In this document: in pieces, positions 26,966 to 35,324 of the stretch
How the letters are laid out: every line of letters starts with the position of its first letter
How positions within the stretch are numbered: position 1 is the first letter of the stretch
NCBI GenBank assembly: GCA_046342195.1
Contig: JBKDQE010000038.1
Span: 112,284-176,283 of the forward strand
Length of the DNA stretch: 64,000 nucleotides
Direction: 5' to 3'
Source of the DNA: CANHBY01 sp046342195
Lineage (GTDB): Bacteria > Pseudomonadota > Gammaproteobacteria > Burkholderiales > Burkholderiaceae_C
Position numbers and translations under genes: made by a program
The notes under the pieces: generated by a model
Seen by the model: the letters and a program-made list of their open reading frames with translations, nothing else
Databases searched by the model: none
Told to the model about the DNA's origin: nothing

Positions 26966-29900
26966 TCAGATCAGGTTGTCGTTGGTGGGGCTGGTGCCAG
27001 AAAAGTCTGTGCTGGCACCAAAATCAACGTCAGCGATCAGCTTGGCAGCAGTGAACTGCCCGGTTGTGCTGTTTGCTGCGAAGGTCAACTCGAACACGCG
27101 GTAGTAACCTTGGTTGGCGGTGTTTTCCACCATCACCACAGCCTTGCCTTCATTGACCAAACCGCCACTAACTGTAGTGCCGTAGTTGGCAGCGTTCAGT
27201 GTACCATCAACAATGCCTGCATAAGCAGTTCCAGTTCCGCCGTTGATGGCGGCCAGCAACTTGTCCGCCGTGAGGCCGGCAAAGGTGTCGGTGGTTGTAT
27301 AAGCCACGGCTGTCAGGCGGGTGACCGAGTTGGCCTCCACCGTCGCGTCAGCATTCAGGGTGGTTCCCTCACGCACTGCCTTATCAACAGCCCCACCGTC
27401 TCTGAGCCTGCTGGTCAGGTAAGACGTGAAGTCGAGGTAGTCCGATCCACTGGTGCCGTTGGTGTCATTAAAATTGACGACCGTCTTGAGGCCCAGGTCA
27501 TAGCCGTTGAACACCACGGTGTCGTTGCTGTTGGCATTGGAGCCCAACACCACCACATCGGAGGAGCCGGCAGCCAGGTCCACCCTGTTGTCACCCTCAA
27601 GGCCAGCCGCTCCGCTGGTGGCAGAGGGGGTCCAGGTGTTCAACCGAACCGTGTTGAGGCCATCAGTGGTGTCTTCGAGGGTAGCCACGTTGGCTGTTTG
27701 GGCAGCAGCGCCGTTCAGGGTGGAGTCAGCCATATACAGCCTATAGGCCGCCAGCGCAGCAGAATCGGTTGTGATGTCAGCTGCGGAAACCCTCATCACC
27801 AGATCTTGCGCCAAGTTTTGACCGCCATCAATCAAGGAAGTGATTTTAAGCTGCGTGCCAGGCATGTCTTCAGCCTTGAGCAGCTTGTTCAACACCGCAT
27901 TGTTGTTGATGGCGTTTTTGATGGCCTGGTTCAGATAGAACTGGTTCAAAGTGGCATTGGCACCCGTGGGGATGGCCACCGTCACTTCATAGCCATTGGT
28001 GAAATTGGCTGACACAGCATCAGCGACAGCAGCAGCCGTCACCCCATTGCTGGGAGCAAAAGACACCGTCAACTGACCACCGTACAGGAACTTCTTGAAG
28101 CCGTTCGGGGTGTTGAAGCCAGGAGCAGTCGTCCAGTTGGAAGTGGCAAAGGCGTTGTTTCCAGATTGGTTCAAGTAAACCGTATCGTCACCGGTACCGC
28201 CGTCAACGGTGATGTTGCCTTCGCCGGTGGAGGTGACGGTGTCGTTACCTTCGCCACCGTTGATCTTGATGACGTTGATGTTGGGGTTCACGGCACCGGT
28301 ATTGTCGGTGTGACGCAAGGTGATCTTGTCATTGCCACCGTTGCCGTTGATGGTCAGACCGAAGTCTTCGCGATCGGACAGCGAAGGCATCGAACCAGCG
28401 CTGACGTAGGTGTTATCCACACTGACGTCCAGGGTGTCTGCATTGGAGCCAGCAGAGTACAGGAAGGCAATGTTGTCGGCCGTGTAGTCAGACGCACCAT
28501 CGGTCAAGGTCAGGTACTTGCCAACAGAAGCTGCCGTGATGGCCGCAGAGATGTCAAGCTTGCCCTTGAACGTGGAAGCGTCGATCAGGCGAACATCGGT
28601 GAAGCCAGCCACGCTATTTCCCGTAGCAAGACCGGATTGACCGGGCAGCCCAAACGCGCCGGAAGCACCCGTTTCATAGTTCTTGACGGTCAGGTTGCCA
28701 GCGTCTTTCACGTTGTCGTTGTAGGCATTGTTCACGCGGGTGGTGGTGCCGTTGACGATGGTGACTTCACGCAGGGTGTTGTTGGTGGAGGCCACGGAGG
28801 TCAACTTGCTGTTGTCTTCCACCGTGATTTCGAAGCGCTGAACGCCCTGAGAGGTCGAGGTGGTGCCCACAGACAGGCCGCCCACCACCAGATCGCCGCC
28901 GTGCGAGCCGCGGCCCACGTCGTCCAGAACGATCTTGCTGGTGACAAGATCGGTCGAGGTTGATGCCACAGTGGTGTAGTTGGTATAGATGTTGGAGCCC
29001 GCAGGGGTGGTACCACTCTTGGACCAGCCGATAGGGGTCACGGTGTAGTCACCATTGACCTGCAACACCACATTGGTACCCGTGACAGTTTTACCCGAGA
29101 GAGGGTCAATGACCGAGAAATTGGTTCCCAAGGACACACTGACCACACCAGCACCAAATTGGGCATTTGCAGCTGCTTGGAAGGCTGCTTGCAAATCTGC
29201 AAAGGTGGTGGCTGCATTGATGGCATTAGAAGCCAAGTTCGCTGTCAGCTTGACACTGGTTTTGTTGTCTGTGTATTCAAATGAAAAACCTTGAACATCA
29301 GCGTTCAACAGGGGTGCCAGACCTTGACCCGCGGCCCCGGTGTCCAGCACTTGCAACACAACGCGGGAGGTGGATGCATTCACATTACGCAGCGAGTTTT
29401 GGTCAAAGTAAACGCCATAATCCACGTTGCCGGGATCGGTTTCACGCATCGTGATGGTGATGTCTTTGGTGATTTGGCTGTCCAGAATGCGGACGTCTTC
29501 GACCACCACGGTTTCGCGGGAGTTGTTGCTTTCCCAGTTCGTGACACCCACCATGCGATTCACATCAAGCTGCACGTGAGTATTGCCGCTATTGAGGTTA
29601 TTGTCGCTGGTGTTGAGGGTGACGTACTGGCCCTGAATTTTGACATTCTCGACACTGGTCGTGATGGGGGCGATGATGCGATCATCGGTGGTTTTGGCGA
29701 CAATCGCGAGGGTGTCGGTTCCGGCGCCACCATTGATGGTGTCGGCATCGTTGAGGGTGTAAGCCTCGGAAACGATGGTGTCGTTGCCAGCCGTACCCAA
29801 AACCTTGTCAATACCAAGGGTCAACTGAAAAACAGCGCCCGCATTCAAGGCGACGTCATTGGTGCCAATGTAGGCGACAGCGCCGTCAATCTTGGCATTC

Positions 29901-30265
29901 CAGGCCTTGGCAGCTGTGCCGTAAATGGGATCGGTTTCGAGGTTGGAGAACAGGTTGAGCAGCTCAGACACCTTGGCGCCGCGAGCTGCAGCAGGAGTGG
30001 CATTCAGGGCATTGCTGATGTAGGTGGTGGCATCAGCGGCACCGGTGGTGATGCCGAGGTTGGCCACCAAGGTACTGGCAATGGTGGCAACAGGCACTGA
30101 ACCAAAAGACAGGTTGAAGAATTTGTTGCAAACCTTATCCAGATCACCGGAGGCGTTGCGGATCTCATTGTTCACTTGAGCCATGGTGGTTTGGCCAACC
30201 TGTACAGCGTACAGGGAGGTTGCAAAGCGCTGGACGACAACAAGGTCAGTCACGAAGATGGGCAT
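26966..30265 (-). CDS. Surface-layer / RTX-like protein exported by the type I system
   Basis: 1099 residues rich in Thr, Asn, Asp, Gly, Ala and Val. There is no N-terminal signal peptide; it begins MPIFVTDLVVVQRFATSLYA followed by a helical region to about 150. Calcium-binding nonapeptide-like repeats occur at GTAGNDTIV (about 173) and at NGNGGNDKI, NGGEGNDTV and DGGTGDDTV (mid-protein). The C-terminal tail, ending FGASTDFSGTSPTNDNLI, fits an uncleaved type I secretion signal. I found one cysteine only (about residue 46). AAAAGGAATC lies before the ATG as ribosome binding site. The exporter genes follow directly, so it is the likely substrate and probably coats the cell. An S-layer role is inferred; a large RTX adhesin is the alternative. 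Confidence 0.85.
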   Translation of the reverse strand: MPIFVTDLVVVQRFATSLYAVQVGQTTMAQVNNEIRNASGDLDKVCNKFFNLSFGSVPVATIASTLVANLGITTGAADATTYISNALNATPAAARGAKVSELLNLFSNLETDPIYGTAAKAWNAKIDGAVAYIGTNDVALNAGAVFQLTLGIDKVLGTAGNDTIVSEAYTLNDADTINGGAGTDTLAIVAKTTDDRIIAPITTSVENVKIQGQYVTLNTSDNNLNSGNTHVQLDVNRMVGVTNWESNNSRETVVVEDVRILDSQITKDITITMRETDPGNVDYGVYFDQNSLRNVNASTSRVVLQVLDTGAAGQGLAPLLNADVQGFSFEYTDNKTSVKLTANLASNAINAATTFADLQAAFQAAANAQFGAGVVSVSLGTNFSVIDPLSGKTVTGTNVVLQVNGDYTVTPIGWSKSGTTPAGSNIYTNYTTVASTSTDLVTSKIVLDDVGRGSHGGDLVVGGLSVGTTSTSQGVQRFEITVEDNSKLTSVASTNNTLREVTIVNGTTTRVNNAYNDNVKDAGNLTVKNYETGASGAFGLPGQSGLATGNSVAGFTDVRLIDASTFKGKLDISAAITAASVGKYLTLTDGASDYTADNIAFLYSAGSNADTLDVSVDNTYVSAGSMPSLSDREDFGLTINGNGGNDKITLRHTDNTGAVNPNINVIKINGGEGNDTVTSTGEGNITVDGGTGDDTVYLNQSGNNAFATSNWTTAPGFNTPNGFKKFLYGGQLTVSFAPSNGVTAAAVADAVSANFTNGYEVTVAIPTGANATLNQFYLNQAIKNAINNNAVLNKLLKAEDMPGTQLKITSLIDGGQNLAQDLVMRVSAADITTDSAALAAYRLYMADSTLNGAAAQTANVATLEDTTDGLNTVRLNTWTPSATSGAAGLEGDNRVDLAAGSSDVVVLGSNANSNDTVVFNGYDLGLKTVVNFNDTNGTSGSDYLDFTSYLTSRLRDGGAVDKAVREGTTLNADATVEANSVTRLTAVAYTTTDTFAGLTADKLLAAINGGTGTAYAGIVDGTLNAANYGTTVSGGLVNEGKAVVMVENTANQGYYRVFELTFAANSTTGQFTAAKLIADVDFGASTDFSGTSPTNDNLI

Positions 30266-30417
30266 TTACTGATTCCTTTTGGAAGAGGTTTGGAAAAGGG
30301 AAGTCTTTGCAAAGACGACCGAGCCAGAACCGCAAGGTTCGGAACTCGCCACAACATCCTGGGGGATGCTCTGGTGAGTTCGCTCACTGATACACCAGCC
30401 AGATGCTAGACATCTCA
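30266..30417 (-). promoter_or_regulatory. Hairpin-rich leader of the S-layer mRNA
   Basis: About 150 bases before the S-layer ATG carry five short perfect inverted repeats. In mRNA order: AGATG/CATCT; GTGAG-CGAA-CTCAC (inside a longer CTGGTG/CACCAG); CATCC/GGATG; GAACC-TTGC-GGTTC; and the palindrome GTCTTTGCAAAGAC. A promoter probably lies beyond, near 30420-30480, but I see no clear -35/-10 pair. Such leaders stabilise abundant mRNAs or bind regulators. Confidence 0.6.
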
Positions 30418-30713
30418 AGGGAATTGTTATTCTTCAATTGCATTTTTAGATAGAAAAGATCACCAAAATGTTGCCAAAAAACATCAAAATACCCAATGAC
30501 GGCCAGAGGTAAAGCCCAACCCGCCTGAGTGCGCTTGCCTGAATCAAGCAGCTTTATACCCCATTTTGATAAAGCTTCTGTTTGACGTGATGCAACAACC
30601 ATCGCCATGGTCAAGTGGGCATTCGCTGACGTTCCCAGGCCAAAGCAGTTCACAAATGACTTGCACTGCGAAGAATGCGCCGGGCATGACCGCACTCTTC
30701 CAGGCGGTGTTAA
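30418..30713. other. Stretch without a supported gene, between the S-layer leader and the cysB-like gene
   Basis: One minus-strand frame of 103 codons is open here but has no recognisable features or ribosome binding site. AT-rich sequence at 30425-30480 is the likely S-layer promoter zone. Confidence 0.4.
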
Positions 30714-31646
30714 CTAGGGAAGCTCTCCAGCAAGCGCTTCTTTGACCACCTCGCGTGTCAAGGTAGGCACAAAGCTTTCAATGAATCCAAACGCAAAACC
30801 CGACAACCAATGGTGTCGCAGCACCCCCAGCCGGGTCGTGTTGACCTCGAACAGGTGCCCGGCGTCCAGAATTTGAAGGTGGGCATCGCGGGCGTCATCC
30901 CAAGCCACTGAGGCAATAATCCCCACCCCCATCTCCAGTTCCACATAAGTTTTGATCACATCGGCATCCATGGCGGTCAAAACAATATTGGGTTTGAGCC
31001 CACATCGGGAGAAGGCATGGTCAATATGGGCCCGGCCTGTGTAGCCTGTGTCGTAAGTGATGATCGGATACTGCACCAAGTCTTTCAAGCTCAAGGGGTT
31101 TAATAGGCTCAGCAACAGGTGCCCAGGAGGAACCACCACGCTATGACTCCACCGATAGCATGGCAAGGTGAGCAACTCGGGGTAATCAGCCAATGCCTCG
31201 GTTGCGACACCAATGTCGGCTTCCCCTGACAGCAGCATCTCGGCCACTTGGCGCGGAGACCCTTGATGCAATCGCAAAATAACCCGAGGGTATTTTTGAC
31301 GAAAATCCTTCACGACATGGGGCAAAACATACCGAGCCTGTGAATGAGTGGCGGCAATTGACAGGGTTCCATCCTCACGACCTTGAAAATCTGCACCAGC
31401 CCGCCGAAGGTTGTCAGACTCTTGAAGAATTCGCTCCACCATGGGTAAGAGGGTTTTACCCGCCGAGGTCAAGCCGAGCAAACGCTTACCCGCTCGTATA
31501 AAAATCTCAACCCCCAGCTCATCTTCGAGCTCCCGAACCTGTCGACTCACCCCAGGCTGCGAAGTATGCAGCACCCCCGCAACCTCAGTGAGGTTGAACC
31601 CGCAGCGAACGGCTTCCCTCACAGAACGAAGCTGCTGAAAATTCAT
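30714..31646 (-). CDS. cysB: LysR-type regulator of the CysB/Cbl group
   Basis: 310 residues. The N-terminal winged helix has the CysB-group signature MNFQQLRSVREAVR and LTEVAGVLHTSQPGVSRQVRELE; the C-terminal effector domain includes TTHSQARY-like AATHSQARYVLP and TYDTGYTGR. CysB-type proteins control sulfate uptake and assimilation with N-acetylserine or thiosulfate as effector. It follows sbp with an ATGA overlap. In most Burkholderiales cysT, cysW and cysA lie between the two; they are absent here. Confidence 0.9.
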   Translation of the reverse strand: MNFQQLRSVREAVRCGFNLTEVAGVLHTSQPGVSRQVRELEDELGVEIFIRAGKRLLGLTSAGKTLLPMVERILQESDNLRRAGADFQGREDGTLSIAATHSQARYVLPHVVKDFRQKYPRVILRLHQGSPRQVAEMLLSGEADIGVATEALADYPELLTLPCYRWSHSVVVPPGHLLLSLLNPLSLKDLVQYPIITYDTGYTGRAHIDHAFSRCGLKPNIVLTAMDADVIKTYVELEMGVGIIASVAWDDARDAHLQILDAGHLFEVNTTRLGVLRHHWLSGFAFGFIESFVPTLTREVVKEALAGELP

Positions 31647-32650
31647 TTCTTGGTATAAATTTGATCAAAACTGGCGCCATCAGCAAAATGCTCTTTGCTG
31701 GCCTGAGCCCACCCACCAAAAGCCTCGTCGATCGTAAATAGCTTCAGGGGTGGAAGCTGCTTTGAATACTTGGCCTGCGCTTTGGCCGAAGTCGGGCGAT
31801 AAAAGTGTTTGCCGATCAGATCCTGGCCTTCATCGGTATAGAGATACTCCAGATAAGCCTGAGCCACGGTACGGGTGCCTTTTTTGTCCACGTTTTTATC
31901 CACCAAGGTCACGGCAGGTTCGGCCAAAATGCTGATAGAGGGGTAAACCACATCAAACCTTGTTCCAAATTCTTTGTCGAGCAAATAGGCTTCGTTTTCC
32001 CAGGAAATCAAGACATCGCCCTGGTTGCGCTGCCCAAAAGTCACGGAAGATGCGCGCGCGCCTGTGTCAAGTACGGGAACATTCTCATACAGTTTTTTCA
32101 CGAAGTCCCGGGCGGCTGCAGGGGTTCCATACTTGCGTTTGGCAAATTCCCAAGCAGCCAGATAATTCCAGCGGGCCCCTCCCGAGGTTTTTGGATTGGG
32201 CGTCAGCACCTTCACCCCCGGTTTAACCAGGTCATCCCAGTCTTTGATGGCTTTGGGGTTGCCTTCGCGAACCACAAAAACGATTGTAGAGGCGTAAGGC
32301 GAACTGTTATGCGGCAAGCGTTTTTGCCAGTCTTGAGGAATCAGTTTGCCAATCGAATGCAGGGCATCTGTATCACCGGCCAATGCCAAGGTGGCCACAT
32401 CAGCCTCCAGTCCGTCAATGATGGCACGCGCTTGCTTGCCAGACCCACCATGAGACTGCTTGATCGACACGTCTTGGCCCGTTTTGGCCTTCCAGTGGCG
32501 GGCAAATGCGGCATTAAACTCGACATACAATTCACGGGTGGGGTCATAAGACACATTGAGCAAACTCACACTTTGAGCCCAAGCGCCCCATGAAGCACTG
32601 GCGAACATGGCGGCGGCCAACCATTGAACAACTTGACGTCTTGCGGGCAT
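31643..32650 (-). CDS. sbp: Sulfate/thiosulfate-binding periplasmic protein
   Basis: About 336 residues with a signal peptide (VQWLAAAMFASASWGAWAQ). Family blocks include VSYDPTRELYVEFN, SHGGSGKQARAI, NPKTSGGARWNYLAAW and HFYRPTSAKAQ. It binds sulfate for an ABC importer, but the importer genes cysTWA are not next to it. I choose the ATG at 32650 because GGAGA lies at proper spacing from it; the ATG at 32656 is too close. The leader has an AT-rich stretch with a nine-T run, plausible for CysB-type control. Confidence 0.93.
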   Translation of the reverse strand: MPARRQVVQWLAAAMFASASWGAWAQSVSLLNVSYDPTRELYVEFNAAFARHWKAKTGQDVSIKQSHGGSGKQARAIIDGLEADVATLALAGDTDALHSIGKLIPQDWQKRLPHNSSPYASTIVFVVREGNPKAIKDWDDLVKPGVKVLTPNPKTSGGARWNYLAAWEFAKRKYGTPAAARDFVKKLYENVPVLDTGARASSVTFGQRNQGDVLISWENEAYLLDKEFGTRFDVVYPSISILAEPAVTLVDKNVDKKGTRTVAQAYLEYLYTDEGQDLIGKHFYRPTSAKAQAKYSKQLPPLKLFTIDEAFGGWAQASKEHFADGASFDQIYTKK

Positions 32651-32794
32651 GGGCATTCTCCATTGAATGAAGGGGTCAAATGTGTGATGATGCCTTCAGC
32701 AAAAAAAAACGGAACCAATAAAAACTCAGTTGCTCATGACAATTCAGCGTATAGATTGTTGTTTGCTCGACACTCTCAGCATGAGTGTGCCGCT

Positions 32795-33262
32795 TCAAAA
32801 GCGCAGGCCACTGATCTGGTCTCCAGCTTTCAGCCCCCGCTTTTTAAACCAGCCTTGATGCATTTCAAGCACAAACCGCACGGGCTTTGTGGAGCAATGC
32901 GACTTCAGCGAATAAGGCTCCATATCAACCATGTTCACGATCTGGCCGTCGTCGGCCACGAAAGCCGCTGAAAGCGGCAAAGGGGTATTTTTCATCCAGA
33001 AACACTGGCGGGCAGGGCTTTCAAAAACAAACAGCATCCCCTCATTGGGAGCCATGGTTTGGCGGTACATCAGGCCCATTTGACGCTGCTCAGCCGTTTG
33101 AGCCACCATGGCATAGAGCTTATAAATACCCACAAAGAGCGGCATCACGGGCAGGCTTTGAGGCTTCTGCTCAGGCACAGAGGCCGAGGAAACCGGGCCA
33201 AACAACGTCAGGCAAAGCCCGAGGGTGGTCAGCCAAATCATGCAATACTTGGTACGAAGCAT
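32795..33262 (-). CDS. DUF192 protein, exported
   Basis: 155 residues with an N-terminal hydrophobic segment (MIWLTTLGLCLTLFG) that looks like a signal peptide or anchor. The DUF192 core is clear: AEQRQMGLMYRQ, GMLFVFESPARQCFWMKNT, PLSAAFVADDGQIV. The function of the family is unknown. It stands alone between sbp and an MFS transporter gene. Confidence 0.88.
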   Translation of the reverse strand: MLRTKYCMIWLTTLGLCLTLFGPVSSASVPEQKPQSLPVMPLFVGIYKLYAMVAQTAEQRQMGLMYRQTMAPNEGMLFVFESPARQCFWMKNTPLPLSAAFVADDGQIVNMVDMEPYSLKSHCSTKPVRFVLEMHQGWFKKRGLKAGDQISGLRF

Positions 33263-33473
33263 GGTGAGTCAGGGGGGGATCAATGCGGGCTTGTCAGTCA
33301 GGGTTCATCTGGTGCAGAAGGAAAAGTCAAGAACCTCCACAGGCCCATTGCCCAGATGGGGCGCCAGAATACCCCATGAGCAAAAAACTACATTGCCCTA
33401 TCAGAACCGACGATCGTCATCAGTATAGTCAATCAGCCTGCTGACGCTTCACTACACCGTGAGCTGACCCACC

Positions 33474-34697
33474 ATGACTGCCCCTGCCCCCTCCCGCCAA
33501 CTTTCCGTCACCCAAGTTTTGTGCTGTGGCGCTTTGATCGTCACTCTATCCATGGGCATCCGCCATGGCTTCGGGCTTTGGCTGGCCCCCATCACCATGG
33601 ATCGCGGCTGGACCCGGGAAACATTCGCTTTTGCCTTGGCCATTCAGAATTTGGCTTGGGGCTTGGCGGCGCCATTCGCCGGAATGTTGGCCGATCGATG
33701 GGGTGCGTTTCGCGTGCTGGTCTTGGGCAGCGTTTTGTATTCAGCAGGCCTGGTGCTGATGGCTTTGTCAACCTCAGGGCTGGCCTTTGCAAGTAGCGCC
33801 GGCCTGCTGATTGGCCTGGCGCAATCAGGCACCACCTATGCCGTGGTCTATGGTGTGATTGGCCGGCAAATTGAGCCTGAGCGGCGCACTTGGGCCATGG
33901 GGGTGGCAGCGGCGGCAGGGTCTTTTGGTCAGTTCCTGATGGTTCCCGTTGAAAACTGGCTGATCCAATCGTTGAATTGGCAGAATGCTTTATTCCTGAT
34001 GGGCTGCCTGGTCTTGGCCATTGCGCCTTTGGCGATCGGCCTGCGTGAACCCCCCTCCCAGGCCACTGTGGCCGGGGGTGAGCGACAGAGCATTGCTCAA
34101 GCCCTGCGTGAGGCCCTGTCTTACCCCAGTTTTCATTTATTGATGGTGGGCTATTTTGTGTGCGGTTTCCAGGTGGTGTTCATCGGCGTGCACATGCCCA
34201 GCTTCCTCAAAGACAAAGGCCTTTCGCCCGATGTGGCCACCACGGCGTTGGGCATCATCAGCCTGTTCAATGTGCTCGGCACCTACGCTGCCGGGGTATT
34301 GGGCCAGCGTTGGCCCAAACGGCATTTGCTATCCCTGATTTATCTGACCCGCTCAATCGCCATTGCTCTGTTTTTGTGGGCGCCTTTGTCACCCTCAAGT
34401 GTGTATATTTTTTCCGCTGTGATGGGGGCCCTGTGGCTCTCGACTGTGCCCTTGACCAGCGGGGTCGTGGCTCAAATTTTCGGGGTTCAATATCTGTCAA
34501 TGTTGGCAGGCTTTGTGTTTGTCAGCCACCAAATCGGCAGTTTTTTGGGGGTATGGATGGGGGGAAAATTGTTTGATGCCACCGGAAGTTATAATGTGGT
34601 GTGGTGGATCTCCATCGGCCTTGGAATCATCGCTGCGGTGGCCAATCAACCCATCCAGGAACGTGCCATTGTTCGGCCGCAGCTTCAGAGAGCCTGA
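33474..34697 (+). CDS. Major facilitator superfamily transporter
   Basis: 407 residues with about 12 hydrophobic segments. The loop between segments 2 and 3 has the MFS motif GMLADRWGAFRVLVLG, and its counterpart in the second half is AGVLGQRWPKRHL. The overall shape resembles the monocarboxylate (MCT/OFA-like) MFS group common in Burkholderiales. The substrate is unknown. Ten bases downstream starts a small membrane-peptide gene. Confidence 0.9.
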   Translation: MTAPAPSRQLSVTQVLCCGALIVTLSMGIRHGFGLWLAPITMDRGWTRETFAFALAIQNLAWGLAAPFAGMLADRWGAFRVLVLGSVLYSAGLVLMALSTSGLAFASSAGLLIGLAQSGTTYAVVYGVIGRQIEPERRTWAMGVAAAAGSFGQFLMVPVENWLIQSLNWQNALFLMGCLVLAIAPLAIGLREPPSQATVAGGERQSIAQALREALSYPSFHLLMVGYFVCGFQVVFIGVHMPSFLKDKGLSPDVATTALGIISLFNVLGTYAAGVLGQRWPKRHLLSLIYLTRSIAIALFLWAPLSPSSVYIFSAVMGALWLSTVPLTSGVVAQIFGVQYLSMLAGFVFVSHQIGSFLGVWMGGKLFDATGSYNVVWWISIGLGIIAAVANQPIQERAIVRPQLQRA

Positions 34698-34707
34698 GCA
34701 AGATATT

Positions 34708-34830
34708 ATGAAACTGCGCTCATTTGCAATGCTGCTGGTCGCTGCCGTGATCCTCGCCACCATTTTCCAAGCCTACCTGAGCCCCGAGATGGCCCTGATG
34801 GCAGTGAACTGGGTTTCAATGTGCTTCTAG
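34708..34830 (+). CDS. Small hydrophobic protein, 40 residues
   Basis: A 40-codon frame from ATG to TAG with one membrane segment (SFAMLLVAAVILATIF) and the end VNWVSMCF. It lies ten bases after the MFS gene and 12 bases before the DUF2946 start, so it fits an operon. Its short length makes it uncertain; the support is position, composition and a clean hydrophobic segment. Confidence 0.5.
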   Translation: MKLRSFAMLLVAAVILATIFQAYLSPEMALMAVNWVSMCF

Positions 34831-34841
34831 CATTTCAGGCC

Positions 34842-35237
34842 ATGATTTCGCGCGTTTGCATTCCGCGACAACGGGCTCACCCCCTCGCTACATGGGTCGC
34901 CATCCTGGCGATGATGCTGCATGCCTTGTGGCCCGGATTGGCTCGGGTACAAAGCGGGCCGCTGGCCCTGATGGTCGAAGTTTGCAGCGCCTTGGGAAGC
35001 AAAAAAGTCACGGTATCAGCAGCCCCGGATTCCCCGCCCTCAAACCCTGATCAGGCTACCCATCAGGGCACTTGTGCGGTGTGCTCGCTGGCCTGCGCCA
35101 TAGGGCTCCCGCCTGCCTTGGCGCCCCTGTTCTTCAGTGCCTTACAGTCTGCGGCACTGTCCGCAGCTCCAGTTCTCATTTCTCACGACACATCGCTGGC
35201 GCTCCCAACGGCTCGCGGGCCCCCTCTCGAATCCTGA
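34842..35237 (+). CDS. DUF2946 family protein
   Basis: About 131 residues with a membrane segment (LATWVAILAMMLHALWPGLA), a Pro/Ser-rich middle and a CAVCSLAC cysteine motif followed by a second hydrophobic stretch. This layout fits DUF2946, which is often encoded next to TonB-dependent receptors and metal-related genes. I start at MISRVCIP; a GTG seven codons earlier would overlap the preceding small gene. Confidence 0.65.
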   Translation: MISRVCIPRQRAHPLATWVAILAMMLHALWPGLARVQSGPLALMVEVCSALGSKKVTVSAAPDSPPSNPDQATHQGTCAVCSLACAIGLPPALAPLFFSALQSAALSAAPVLISHDTSLALPTARGPPLES

Positions 35238-35324
35238 CTCCCCTTTCTCTCTTGCGCGCCTGCGGCTACCAGCTGCCGCGGTCTTGGCCGCGCATCTTTG
35301 ATTGATCTGATTCGAGCGTTCAAC

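Noticed and set aside
27110..30100. Long open frames on the plus strand opposite the S-layer gene
   Set aside because: They mirror the Thr/Val/Gly-rich codons of the real gene, have no recognisable domain or ribosome binding site, and follow from low stop density in that composition.
30384..30695. Minus-strand frame of 103 codons before the S-layer gene
   Set aside because: No domain, no ribosome binding site, and it overlaps the hairpin leader. Probably not coding.
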